A stretch of DNA of 35,973 nucleotides from Lachnospiraceae bacterium (GCA_009774235.1 VSNJ01000023.1:1-35973); one strand, 5' to 3'. Positions 25,762-34,730 are shown, counted from the stretch's first letter. The notes: generated by a model from the letters alone, not told the origin. Translations and numbers: made by a program.

Positions 25762-25942
25762 GGTTTCTGATGTCCAGGTATACATTATTCCATAATGTGG
25801 GCGCTTACGGAAACGCTGGTGTTTAAGGCGCATATCCAATGTTTATAAAAAGCATTGGATATGCGCCTTTATGCACCATTGCGTTTTCCGTCGCAGCGGA
25901 AGCGTGCCCACAGATGGAAAATGTATACCTGGACATGAAACC
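25762..25942 (-). ncRNA. structured RNA candidate, element 2 (sense to the ArsR-type gene)
   Basis: A long, nearly closed hairpin. The outer stem has GGTTTC (25762-25767) with GAAACC (25937-25942) and a perfect 17-bp helix, 25770-25786 with 25920-25936. Inner helices are TTCCAT/ATGGAA, GTGGGC/GCCCAC and GCTT/AAGC. The apex is a perfect 17-bp helix, 25825-25841 with 25853-25869, and an 11-nt loop. Read on the minus strand it carries the same blocks as element 1: GCACGC (25907-25902), ACGCAATGGTGCATAAAG (25884-25867) and CTTAAACACCAGCGTTTCC (25827-25809). It is 55 nt beyond the stop of the minus-strand regulator, hence in its 3' UTR. The 176 nt between the two elements show no gene. Confidence 0.65.
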
Positions 25943-25997
25943 ATACATAGACATACATAAAAAATATAGTATACCTGGAATTAATGTTTGTATAAAG

Positions 25998-26927
25998 TTA
26001 TTTTAAAAGTTCTTCAATGGGCGCATACTTTATTGCCACATTAATATCTTGTCCGTAGTTTCCGAATGATTTTCCATAAAGTGTAAGTCCGCCTTTGTGT
26101 TCAGAATTGTCATCCACAGCAAGTTTTAAGCGTATATTACTGCGGTAATCAAGCCCAAGGTCATTAATTCTCATATCAGAAATTTTAAGCCCGTCAATAA
26201 AAGTTCCCTTTTTGTTTACTACAAGAAGTTTAAGCTGGCCATACTGGTTCCAGTTCTCAGGCCACCATCCTGGAGTGAACAGACCCTTGATATCTCCAAA
26301 ATCACCAGGTGAAGTCCAGCTTCCCAGGCGTAAATCATTTAGATAAAATTCAATATCAGATGGCCAGTCATTATTAATTCCAGGGGCTTCTGAGCCAAGT
26401 TCCATTGTAATAGATATTTTTGTAATTTTCTGGAACCGTGGGATAAAGTTTGGTATTACATATTCTACATATCCTTTGGAAAACCATAGTATTTCAGCAT
26501 CATATCTGTCTGGATGCTGGAAATACCTTGAATCATCTACCTCCCCTATTAATGCTTTGCTTGACGCAAGGCCGCATGTAGGCACAATATCAAAGCCAGC
26601 ATAATGCCCAATCTTAATTTCAGAATTATATACGTCCTCATTATCAGATTGTTCTTCCAAATCAATTAATATCCTGTCCCAATGTATAGAGCATATTTTC
26701 TGGTTGCCATGTACAACTGATTCAGCAGAGGTACTTATTAACCCGCAGTTTTCAAGTTTCTTAATATGACCCGTTAAAGCACCATTAGTAATATTAAGGC
26801 GGGACGCAAGTTCCTTCATACTCATATTACTGTTTTCAAGCAGGATATTTAAAATCTGGATACGTATATCAGACCCCAGCGCCTTAAATATCTCAAGTCC
26901 CTCGTCTAGTGATGTAATATGTAACAA
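25998..26927 (-). CDS. ArsR-type winged-helix regulator with C-terminal beta domain
   Basis: The 309-aa protein has an N-terminal ArsR/HTH_20 winged helix (about 1-90: IFKALGSDIRIQILNILLEN, MKELASRLNITNGALTGHIKKLE). A large domain of about 215 residues follows, rich in Trp, Gly and beta pattern (WPSDIEFYLNDLRLGSW, GWWPENWNQYGQLKLLV). Ordinary ArsR proteins are about 100 aa, and no metal-binding Cys motif is seen. The C-terminal part probably senses a sugar or derivative. The start is TTG at 26927 with AGAAGG 7 nt upstream. It lies between the intracellular hydrolases and the large GH43, with a dyad shared by its own and the GH43 promoter regions, so it is a good candidate for the arabinan switch. 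Confidence 0.8.
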   Translation of the reverse strand: MLHITSLDEGLEIFKALGSDIRIQILNILLENSNMSMKELASRLNITNGALTGHIKKLENCGLISTSAESVVHGNQKICSIHWDRILIDLEEQSDNEDVYNSEIKIGHYAGFDIVPTCGLASSKALIGEVDDSRYFQHPDRYDAEILWFSKGYVEYVIPNFIPRFQKITKISITMELGSEAPGINNDWPSDIEFYLNDLRLGSWTSPGDFGDIKGLFTPGWWPENWNQYGQLKLLVVNKKGTFIDGLKISDMRINDLGLDYRSNIRLKLAVDDNSEHKGGLTLYGKSFGNYGQDINVAIKYAPIEELLK

Positions 26928-26960
26928 AGTGCTACCTTCTTTCCTGTTATATTTAAGTTC

Positions 26961-27009
26961 ATTATATATAAAAAAAGTAATATAGTCAAATAAATCTAAA
27001 TAAATTTAG
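26961..27009 (-). promoter_or_regulatory. promoter and dyad upstream of the ArsR-type gene
   Basis: On the minus strand, -35 TTGACT (26989-26984) and -10 TATAAT (26966-26961) have a 17-nt spacer. Six bases upstream of the -35 lies CTAAAT-aa-ATTTAG (26996-27009), a 6-2-6 dyad resembling the site at 30300-30315. That arrangement fits autoregulation. The rest of the gap between this gene and the GH43 terminator shows no gene. Confidence 0.7.
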
Positions 27010-27157
27010 CTTTATTTGTAAATAATGCCGGGAATTGTGAAAGCCTTTAGTTGTTAGCCTGGAATCATTTGTGCAAAATGACATAAAATATATTTATTAT
27101 AATTTAAAATAATTTATACATGTGTAAATAGGCAGAAAATATATGGTTATATAAAAT

Positions 27158-27187
27158 AAATGGACAGGATTTTTGTCCTGTCCATTT
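27158..27187 (-). terminator. terminator of the large GH43 gene
   Basis: A perfect 12-bp stem AAATGGACAGGA (27158-27169) / TCCTGTCCATTT (27176-27187) with a 6-nt loop, followed on the minus strand by TATTTTAT. It ends the minus-strand GH43 transcript before the ArsR-type gene, so the two minus-strand genes are separate units. Confidence 0.88.
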
Positions 27188-27209
27188 TGTAAATTAGTTG
27201 TAATGTATT

Positions 27210-30200
27210 TTATTTTTTTACTTTAACTTTTACAGATACTTTAAATCCATTGTATTTAGCTGTGATTGTAGCAGTACCCGCTTTTTTAGCTGTTGCTTTG
27301 CCATTCTGTTTAATTGAAAGTACAGCAGGTTTGGAAGAAGACCATTTAACTTTATTAGCTTTAAGACCATTTCCTTTTACTTTAAAGGTTGTTGTTTTCT
27401 TAACTTTTAAAGAGGTTGTTTTCTTTGAAAACTTAAGGCTGGCTTTCTTTACGTTTATCTTCTTGGTAATGTCAAATGTTTCACCATTAGCTGTAATGCT
27501 TGCAGTAATTGTAGCAGTGCCTGCTTTCTTTGCTGTAACAGTACCTGTTTCATCTGCTGTTGCAACAGAATTATCTGATGAGCTATAAGAAACAGTATAA
27601 TCAAGACCACAGTCAATACTTAATTTTGAAGTTTTGGATGTATCTCCTCCTGCATATATTGTACTTTTTGAAGCAGAAAGCTTTACATTAGGATGTGAAT
27701 TTTTAACTTCATTGTATTTTGAAGAAATTGTACTAGCATCTAATGCAACAGAGTAGAACTCTATATCGTCAAAACTTACATTTGATACATCAGAAGATGC
27801 TGAAATTGTTCCACTGCCTATACGGATATCATCCATCTGTGAAATAATTTCATTGGCAAGTCCTGGTGTTAGGTTAAATGTATTGGTATTTCTTAAATCA
27901 CCATTTACATATACCTTTATGCCATCAGATGCAATAGTGTATACGATATGTGTCCATTCACCAGGTTCAGGCAGAAGGCCTAATGAACCATTCATAGATG
28001 CTTCATGGCTTCTGTAATCTGCAAATGCACCTGCGTGGAGTGAAGTCATAGGCAGGTTGTCATAAGAAGATGAAGTCTTAGCTTCAAATAAAGCAGAATC
28101 TTCTAATGTTGAACTATCTTGCTTTGCCCACATGCTTACTGTAAACCCAGATGTATCTGTATTTTTAAACATATCAGATGGGAGTGACAGATAGTTCTTG
28201 CCCTGTTCACCATTATTATTCTTTATTGTAAGGACATTTCCTGCAAGTGCAGCTTTTTCAATATATGCATCCCCAATAAGGGTTGCTGCTTTACCAGTGC
28301 TTCCACTATCTGCAACTTCTTTGCCACTGGCTGATTCAAAGTCATATTTATAATCAGGAATAACATTTGCTGGTAGTACAGTAGTTGTAAATGATTTTGT
28401 ATCTGTAGCTGTACCAAAAGTTATTGTAGCAGTAAGTACAACACTTTCTTCCTTTTCAGGACGTGTTACCTTTCCATCATTGGATATTACAGATGTCATG
28501 CTTGATGACCATGTAATTTTAGCTTTGTTGGATGCTTCTAAAGGAAGCACAATGTCAGAAAGGGTTTTTGAAGGTATTATATTGGAGTTGCTTAATTCAT
28601 CAATAGCTCTTTCAATGATTTCTGAATCTTCTACATTAAATAATTCTTTTTTTACACCCCATATAGTCTTGTTATCTGTACCAATAGCAGTGAATGTCAT
28701 AACTTTATTGCATGCTGCAGATTCATCATGTTGTGCAAAGAATACACCATTATAAGTAATGCCATCAATAACAGCACTCATATAATAAGAGTTGTCTTTT
28801 GATGTCCATGTACCACTGATATCACCTGAAATTGTACCATCAGCGTTAAGTTTAATATTTTTAGAGTTTGTATAGCTGTCTCTGTCATTGCTTGTGCCAT
28901 GGTTGATAAATTCATAGTCACCAACTATATCATTTGTGGTATAACCAGTATTAGAGATTCTGTCCCCTTTATTTTCAAATACTGCTGTAACAGGCCATCC
29001 CTGTTCATTAATAAACTGCTGGTGTACACGTACCTGGTGAAATTCACCACTATTGTCAAAACGTGTATGGTATATAAGATATTTCTGTCCGTCTGAGTCA
29101 ATAAAGGCTGAATTGTGCCCTGGTGCCTTGTATGCTTTCTCAAGGGAAGAGAACTTATAATTACCCATTACTTTTATTCCAATTCCAGTATTGTCTACCC
29201 TGCCTGTAAGTGCAGCATTGTTGCCTGCGGCATCAAGGTAAGGGCCGTCTGGTGATTTAGAACGGAAGAGACGCATATTATATCCGCCTCCAGCATTGAG
29301 GGATTCATAAGAAACATAAAGGTAGTAGTAATCTGATTCACTGTCATAAAGTATATAAGGACCCTCGCCTGATTTGGTATATCCGCCAGCAATACGTGTC
29401 CCGAAATATTCATCAACAACAAGTCCGTCTGCTGTAGTTGAGTTCTTACCAGGGTAAATTGCCATGCCTGTCTTAGGGTCAATTTCAAGAATGAAAATAC
29501 CACCAGACCATGAGCCGTATGTCATCCAGAGCTTGCCGTTCTTGTCATAAAACAGGGTGGGGTCAATGGCATTAGGTGCATAAGCTGTGTCATAGCCAGA
29601 ACCATCCCTTAAGAACCATTTGTCATTTACACCATCTTTAAGAGTTCCATTTTCAATAAGTTCACCAATATTTGTATTGGTATACTGTGTATTGATTTCA
29701 CTTCCTGGGTCAGTAGCCTTATTTTTTGTAAAACCAGAGTAAACCAGAGTGTCAACACAAGTGTAAGGACCTTCAACATTCTGTGATACACCAAAAGCTA
29801 TAACAGAGCGCTTATATGTTGATGTAGTACAGAAGTACATCATATATGCACCTGTAGTCCCGTCTGCATTTACATAGTCTTTATTGTAAAATACATCAGG
29901 AGCCCACACTGAAAAACCGCCTCTGCTGTCACAGTCATTTTCACCTGCCCATTTAAAAGGTTTAGCAAGGTTCTTGGAAAGGTCACCAAAAATTGCATTG
30001 TTGGATGAAGTATATCCATTAGTAAATGTAGTCCAGTTTACAAGGTCTTTGGACTTGGCAGCATCAATATGTGAGCCAAATACATAGTATGTACCATCTG
30101 TTGCTTCCATAATAGATGGGTCATGTACAGAAACACGTGATGGTGAAACTGTTAATGTTGCATCTGCTGCCTGTACAGACAGCGGTGCCTGTACCAGTGG

Positions 30201-30272
30201 ACTTGCTAATGGTACTGCGGCAAGCGCAGCCGCTAACAGGCATGAAGTTAATTGCTTTAAATTTTTCCTCAT
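27210..30272 (-). CDS. secreted multidomain GH43 arabinanase with LamG and Big2 modules
   Basis: The 1020-aa protein has a signal peptide (1-35). Its GH43 domain (about 40-430) has base D51 (SVHDPS), D237 (AIDPT) and acid E303 (SGEGPY). A C-terminal beta domain (about 445-542) matches that of the 7216 lipoprotein. Next come an atrophied Ig-like module (about 545-635), a LamG/concanavalin-like module (about 640-855) and two Big2 repeats (about 862-942 and 944-1020), both with the TAKKAGTATITA pattern. No sortase motif or SLH domain is visible. It should cut arabinan outside the cell while the LamG and Big2 parts bind glycan or wall. AGGAGG lies 8 nt upstream. Confidence 0.9.
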   Translation of the reverse strand: MRKNLKQLTSCLLAAALAAVPLASPLVQAPLSVQAADATLTVSPSRVSVHDPSIMEATDGTYYVFGSHIDAAKSKDLVNWTTFTNGYTSSNNAIFGDLSKNLAKPFKWAGENDCDSRGGFSVWAPDVFYNKDYVNADGTTGAYMMYFCTTSTYKRSVIAFGVSQNVEGPYTCVDTLVYSGFTKNKATDPGSEINTQYTNTNIGELIENGTLKDGVNDKWFLRDGSGYDTAYAPNAIDPTLFYDKNGKLWMTYGSWSGGIFILEIDPKTGMAIYPGKNSTTADGLVVDEYFGTRIAGGYTKSGEGPYILYDSESDYYYLYVSYESLNAGGGYNMRLFRSKSPDGPYLDAAGNNAALTGRVDNTGIGIKVMGNYKFSSLEKAYKAPGHNSAFIDSDGQKYLIYHTRFDNSGEFHQVRVHQQFINEQGWPVTAVFENKGDRISNTGYTTNDIVGDYEFINHGTSNDRDSYTNSKNIKLNADGTISGDISGTWTSKDNSYYMSAVIDGITYNGVFFAQHDESAACNKVMTFTAIGTDNKTIWGVKKELFNVEDSEIIERAIDELSNSNIIPSKTLSDIVLPLEASNKAKITWSSSMTSVISNDGKVTRPEKEESVVLTATITFGTATDTKSFTTTVLPANVIPDYKYDFESASGKEVADSGSTGKAATLIGDAYIEKAALAGNVLTIKNNNGEQGKNYLSLPSDMFKNTDTSGFTVSMWAKQDSSTLEDSALFEAKTSSSYDNLPMTSLHAGAFADYRSHEASMNGSLGLLPEPGEWTHIVYTIASDGIKVYVNGDLRNTNTFNLTPGLANEIISQMDDIRIGSGTISASSDVSNVSFDDIEFYSVALDASTISSKYNEVKNSHPNVKLSASKSTIYAGGDTSKTSKLSIDCGLDYTVSYSSSDNSVATADETGTVTAKKAGTATITASITANGETFDITKKINVKKASLKFSKKTTSLKVKKTTTFKVKGNGLKANKVKWSSSKPAVLSIKQNGKATAKKAGTATITAKYNGFKVSVKVKVKK

Positions 30273-30299
30273 TATTGCTTTACCTCCTTTTTTAAAAAC

Positions 30300-30315
30300 C
30301 TAAATAAAGATTAGC
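30300..30315 (-). promoter_or_regulatory. CTAAATAAA-type site upstream of the large GH43 gene
   Basis: CTAAATAAAGATTAGC closely resembles CTAAATAAATTTAGC in the ArsR-type gene's own promoter region (26996-27010). On the minus strand a possible promoter, -35 TTGTAA and -10 TAATCT with 17-nt spacing, would place this site over the -10, suited to repression. Both the operator and the promoter assignments are inferred. Confidence 0.45.
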
Positions 30316-30418
30316 ATATTTATGCATGCTTTACAATAAAAAAATAAACAAAATACTAAAATAAATTATGGTAATTAGGAAAATTGTATAAAAATTTATA
30401 TGAAATTTACAGTAAATA

Positions 30419-30447
30419 TTGCATATTTTCTATTGATTGGTTATAAT
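30419..30447 (+). promoter_or_regulatory. promoter of the GH43-AbfB genes
   Basis: The -35 TTGCAT (30419-30424) and -10 TATAAT (30442-30447) are spaced by 17 nt, giving a leader of about 120 nt before the ATG at 30577. It is divergent from the minus-strand GH43 gene. Confidence 0.65.
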
Positions 30448-30454
30448 GTTGCAT

Positions 30455-30549
30455 AAACCATAAAATATTTTTGGTTTTTCTAAACTTGTCAATGCAGTAC
30501 ATAAGCATACAGCCTGCCAGGATACCTTGCAGGAGTATGACAGGTATTT
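30455..30549 (+). promoter_or_regulatory. structured leader with alternative hairpins
   Basis: Right after the predicted start point, AAACCA (30455-30460) pairs with TGGTTT (30472-30477) and is followed by T's, a terminator-like hairpin. Further on, CATAC..CCTGC (30506-30517) pairs with GCAGG..GTATG (30529-30539). An alternative stem, ATACCT (30522-30527) with AGGTAT (30542-30547) followed by TTTT, competes with it. This suggests attenuation or RNA-level control, with no recognised riboswitch class. Confidence 0.4.
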
Positions 30550-30576
30550 TTAAATTTTTGGAGAGGAGAGGAAGTT

Positions 30577-32718
30577 ATGAGAAGAAAAAAGATTATTGTT
30601 CCAACCCTTGTTGCAGGACTTGCCATTACATCCCTCACGTGTGGGTGCAATGCAAGTGAAAGCAGTGCAGGAAGTTCTGATGCTGTGGCACTTGCAGCAC
30701 AGAATGGAGAGACGCTTGCAGCTGATGAGGTTGCATTGGAAAGGAATATTGCAAGTAACCCAATAGGAGGTTATGATACAGATGGCAGCCTTATATATGG
30801 AGGAGACCCTGCAATAATGGTTGAGGGTGATACAGTTTACCTTTATACAGGGCGTGATATGGCTAAGGATGATGTATACAGTATTACAGGCTGGATATGC
30901 TATTCTACCAAAGATTTAAAAGAATGGAAATATGAAGGCCCTATTATGGAGGCAACAGATATATCATGGAGAAGCTTTGATGACGCAGCATGGGCAGCAC
31001 AGACAATTAAGTACAAAGATAAATATTATTTCTACTATTGTACTTGGGATAAAACTTCACAAGGCAAGCAGTCAATCGGTGTTGCAGTGTCAGACAGCCC
31101 TACAGGACCTTTTGTGGACAAAGGTGAGCCTATAGTGAAAGGTACAGTTACAGAGCCACAGACAAGCAACTGGAATGATATTGACCCTACTGCCTGGATT
31201 GAAACAGATGAGAATGGTGAAGAGCACCGTTATCTCGCATGGGGCAATGGTATATTCTATATATGTGAACTTGAAGAAGATATGGTTACAGTAAAGGACC
31301 TGAATGGTGATGGGAAGATTACATGTGGGAAATCATCTAAAGATGCTGATATTATACAGAAAAATCTTCCATCATATACAGAGGCTCCTTGGCTTTACAG
31401 ACGCCAGGATGAGAATGGCAAATATTATGGAAAGTATTATTTGTTTTATGCACATAGCTGGAGAGAGCAGTCTGCATATGCAATGACAGACAATCTTTTA
31501 GATGGTGAGTGGGAATTTGGAAGTGTCCTTATGCCTCCAAATGCAACATCAAATACAAGCCATATGGGAGTATTTGATTTCCAGGGAAAAACTTACTTCC
31601 TTTACCATAATGGTGCATTGCCAGGAGGCAATGGATACCGCCGTGTAGCTAACCTTGCAGAAATGAAATTTAATGAGGATGGTACTGTACAGGAGATACC
31701 TGAAACAGCAGCAGGGCTTTTTGGCAATACATCTGTACTTTATACTAATTCAGGCAAAACACTGTCACATAAAACACTTAGGAATACAAATTCAGACGGG
31801 GATTATCCAATAAACCTTGAAGTTGGTTCAGGGCTTGGTGAGAATGAAGATGATGCACAGTGGCTTTTTATGGATGGCAAAGCAGATGCAGGCAAAGCAG
31901 CATATGTTTCTATACAGTCTGAAAATAAGCCTGGTTTATATATAACAGCACAAAACAGTTCTAAGGTAATGCTTTCACAGGATACTGACGGTTTGGCAGA
32001 TACATCTGCAAAACAGACATTCAGGTCAGTAAAAGGACTTGATGATGAAAAGGGTATTTCATTTGAAAGTGTTGCTTATCCAGGTAATTACCTTGCAATA
32101 TTTAATGGAAAACTTGTACTTGCAGATGGAAGTGATAAGACAGCTTCAACATTTTATCTTGGATTTGATGAAAATGACACAAGTTTGCGCTCTGTTGCTG
32201 CTACAATAAGTAAGAAGCAGTTCCATGTGGGTGACAAGGTAAATACTAAAAATGTAACAGTAACAGCTGTTTATGCAAATGGCACAACAAAGGATGTTAC
32301 AGATTTTACAAGCAATGCACCAGATATAGATACTTCAAAGTCTGGTAAAAAGGCACTTGTAATTACATATGCAGAAGGAGGTGTTACAAAGTCAACAAAC
32401 CTTGAGGTGTCAGTTGTTCCAAAGGCAGCAAAGGTAAAGAACCTTAAAGTAAAAGTTTCTGGCAAAAAGACAAAGACTGTAAAACTTACATGGAAGAAAG
32501 CTTCAGGAGCTCTGGGATATGAGGCATATTATAGTACAAAGAAGGGCAAAGGCTATGAGTATATTGCCGAAACAGATGGCGTAAGCTGTACATATGAAGA
32601 TACAGAAAATGTGTTAAAGAAAGGCAAGACATATTATTTCAGTGTAAGAAGTTACAAGGAGTTTAATGGTAAGACAGAGTACAGTGCATATGCAACTGTT
32701 AAGGTGAAAATTAAATAA
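30577..32718 (+). CDS. exported GH43 enzyme with AbfB (CBM42), Ig-like and Fn3 modules
   Basis: The 713-aa protein has an N-terminal export signal. A Cys at 22 or 24 sits in an atypical lipobox (SLTCGC), so lipidation is uncertain. The GH43 domain (about 60-385) has base D77 (YGGDPA), D203 (DIDPTAW) and acid E269 (YTEAPW). Inserted in it is an EF-hand-like loop DLNGDGKI (241-248). An AbfB/CBM42-type arabinofuranose-binding module (about 395-530, SFESVAYPGNYL), a Big3-like module (about 538-615) and Fn3 (about 618-713) follow. It probably debranches or trims arabinan outside the cell. A paralogue follows 95 nt later. GGAGAGGAG precedes the ATG. Confidence 0.88.
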   Translation: MRRKKIIVPTLVAGLAITSLTCGCNASESSAGSSDAVALAAQNGETLAADEVALERNIASNPIGGYDTDGSLIYGGDPAIMVEGDTVYLYTGRDMAKDDVYSITGWICYSTKDLKEWKYEGPIMEATDISWRSFDDAAWAAQTIKYKDKYYFYYCTWDKTSQGKQSIGVAVSDSPTGPFVDKGEPIVKGTVTEPQTSNWNDIDPTAWIETDENGEEHRYLAWGNGIFYICELEEDMVTVKDLNGDGKITCGKSSKDADIIQKNLPSYTEAPWLYRRQDENGKYYGKYYLFYAHSWREQSAYAMTDNLLDGEWEFGSVLMPPNATSNTSHMGVFDFQGKTYFLYHNGALPGGNGYRRVANLAEMKFNEDGTVQEIPETAAGLFGNTSVLYTNSGKTLSHKTLRNTNSDGDYPINLEVGSGLGENEDDAQWLFMDGKADAGKAAYVSIQSENKPGLYITAQNSSKVMLSQDTDGLADTSAKQTFRSVKGLDDEKGISFESVAYPGNYLAIFNGKLVLADGSDKTASTFYLGFDENDTSLRSVAATISKKQFHVGDKVNTKNVTVTAVYANGTTKDVTDFTSNAPDIDTSKSGKKALVITYAEGGVTKSTNLEVSVVPKAAKVKNLKVKVSGKKTKTVKLTWKKASGALGYEAYYSTKKGKGYEYIAETDGVSCTYEDTENVLKKGKTYYFSVRSYKEFNGKTEYSAYATVKVKIK

Positions 32719-32813
32719 CATGCGGGAGATGTATCCCAGCAGGTAATGCTGGTTAAGATATATTAAACCTTAATGTTATTATTTTAGCCGCAGAGACGGC
32801 AAGGGGGATTATT

Positions 32814-34730
32814 ATGTTAAAAAGAAAACTGGTAGCAGGCTCACTTATGTTAAGCCTTGTTATTACAACAGCTCCAGGCAGTTTTAAAGAAAGTACGGCC
32901 GCAGAGGCAGCCAAGGATATAGTTCTTGACAAGTGTACAACAGGAAACCCTATAGGAGGGTATGACACAGAAGGAAACCTTATATATGGCGGTGACCCTG
33001 CAGTGCTTGTAGACGGGGATACAGTTTACATGTACCAGGGACATGATGCATCCAAAAGTGGCACAGCATATGAGATTCCTGAATGGCAGTGCTATTCAAC
33101 AAAGAACCTTGTAAACTGGAAATATGAAGGTGTTATAATGAAGGCTGATAAAAAGTCTATACCATGGGCTAAGGATGAGATATCTGCATGGGCAGGCCAG
33201 GTTGCGAAGCATTATGACAAAGAAGCTGGTAAAGACAGGTATTATTTCTACCATTGTACATGGGATGCAACGTCATCAGGCAAGCAGTCAATAGGTGTTG
33301 CAGTGTCAGACAGTCCAACGGGTCCGTTTGTGGATAAAGGTGAGCCTCTTGTAAAAGGGGATTTTACAACAAAGGAAACAAGCGGATGGAATGATATTGA
33401 CCCTACAGTATGGATTGAAACAGATGACAAGGGCGAAGAACACCGTTATCTTAACTGGGGCAATGGCAAGAATTTTTCATGTGAACTGAATGAGGATATG
33501 ATGTCCATAAAGGATATTAATGGTGATGGACAGATAACATTTGGCTATAATAGCAAAGAAGCAGATGTTATTGAAATGACAGCACCATCTACATTTACAG
33601 AAGCACCTTGGATTTACAGGCGTAAGGATGCTGATGGGAAGTATTATGGCAAATATTACTTGTTCTATGCTTATGGCTGGAGAGAGCAGATGGCATATGC
33701 TACAACAGATAACCTGCTTGATGGCAAATGGGAATTTGGCAGTATACTTATGCCTCCTGCTGCAACATCTAATACAAATCATATGGCGGTATTTGATTTT
33801 GGCGGCAAGACATATTTTATTTACCATAATGGCTCACTTCCAGGCGGCAATGGCTACCGCAGGACAGCATGTATAACAGAAGTACATTTTAATGAAGATG
33901 GTTCTGTACAGCCAATACCTGAAACTGCAACAGGAATAAGTGGTACTGCTTCAAAGATTTATACCTCATCAGGTGCAGGACTCTCACATGAAACATTTGT
34001 GAATTCAAGTGATGATAAAGTATATCCATATAAATCCATAATTATTGGTGAGAACAAGGGTACAGAAACAGCAGACGGTTTATGGGTTATAAGGCAGGGC
34101 AAAGCTGACAAGGCAAATGATGCATATGTTTCTATTGAATCTGAGAATAAACCAGGACTTTATATTACTGTTGATGATGATGGTAATGTTGCACTTGCAC
34201 AAGATACTACAGGTATGGCTAAGACAGCAAGAAGACAGACTTTCCGTACAGTACAGATGCAGGCAGGAAAAGGCGTATCATTTGAAAGTGTCCATAAACC
34301 AGGCAATTACCTGTCAATAAAGAATGGTGTATTAGCTTTAAGTGATGGAAGTAATGTAAAGGATGTTACATTCTATATGGATAAAGCAGATGTGCCAGGA
34401 GTTAGCGTGGATGAACCACAGGAACCAGCAGTTCCAGGCGAAGTGGTTTCATTTAAGGGTACAGCTAAAAAAGCTAAAAATGTTAATTCTGTTAAATTTA
34501 CATGGAAAAAAGCTGGTTCATGTGACGGATATGAGCTTGCATACAGCCAGAAGAAAGCAGGAAGCTATACAAAGATTAAAGATGTATCTGCTTCTAAGAC
34601 ATCATATACATATAAAGACAAGAAACTAAAGAGTGGCAAAACATATTATTTCCGTATACGCAGTTATTTAAAAAGTGATGATGGAAAAGTTTATAGCCAG
34701 GCTGTTGTTATAAAGGTTAAGATGAAATAA
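32814..34730 (+). CDS. exported GH43 enzyme with AbfB (CBM42) and Fn3 modules
   Basis: A 638-aa paralogue of the preceding gene with a signal peptide (1-32) and no lipobox. The GH43 domain (about 45-375) has D61 (YGGDPA), D196 (DIDPTVW) and E263 (FTEAPW), with the same EF-hand-like insertion DINGDGQI (234-241). The AbfB module (about 395-525) has SFESVHKPGNYL. A Pro/Glu linker (about 528-545) leads to Fn3 (about 551-638). The Ig-like module of the upstream copy is missing, consistent with duplication followed by module loss or gain. It starts after a GCCG/CGGC hairpin and AAGGGGG. Secreted rather than lipid-anchored, it may act away from the cell. Confidence 0.9.
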   Translation: MLKRKLVAGSLMLSLVITTAPGSFKESTAAEAAKDIVLDKCTTGNPIGGYDTEGNLIYGGDPAVLVDGDTVYMYQGHDASKSGTAYEIPEWQCYSTKNLVNWKYEGVIMKADKKSIPWAKDEISAWAGQVAKHYDKEAGKDRYYFYHCTWDATSSGKQSIGVAVSDSPTGPFVDKGEPLVKGDFTTKETSGWNDIDPTVWIETDDKGEEHRYLNWGNGKNFSCELNEDMMSIKDINGDGQITFGYNSKEADVIEMTAPSTFTEAPWIYRRKDADGKYYGKYYLFYAYGWREQMAYATTDNLLDGKWEFGSILMPPAATSNTNHMAVFDFGGKTYFIYHNGSLPGGNGYRRTACITEVHFNEDGSVQPIPETATGISGTASKIYTSSGAGLSHETFVNSSDDKVYPYKSIIIGENKGTETADGLWVIRQGKADKANDAYVSIESENKPGLYITVDDDGNVALAQDTTGMAKTARRQTFRTVQMQAGKGVSFESVHKPGNYLSIKNGVLALSDGSNVKDVTFYMDKADVPGVSVDEPQEPAVPGEVVSFKGTAKKAKNVNSVKFTWKKAGSCDGYELAYSQKKAGSYTKIKDVSASKTSYTYKDKKLKSGKTYYFRIRSYLKSDDGKVYSQAVVIKVKMK

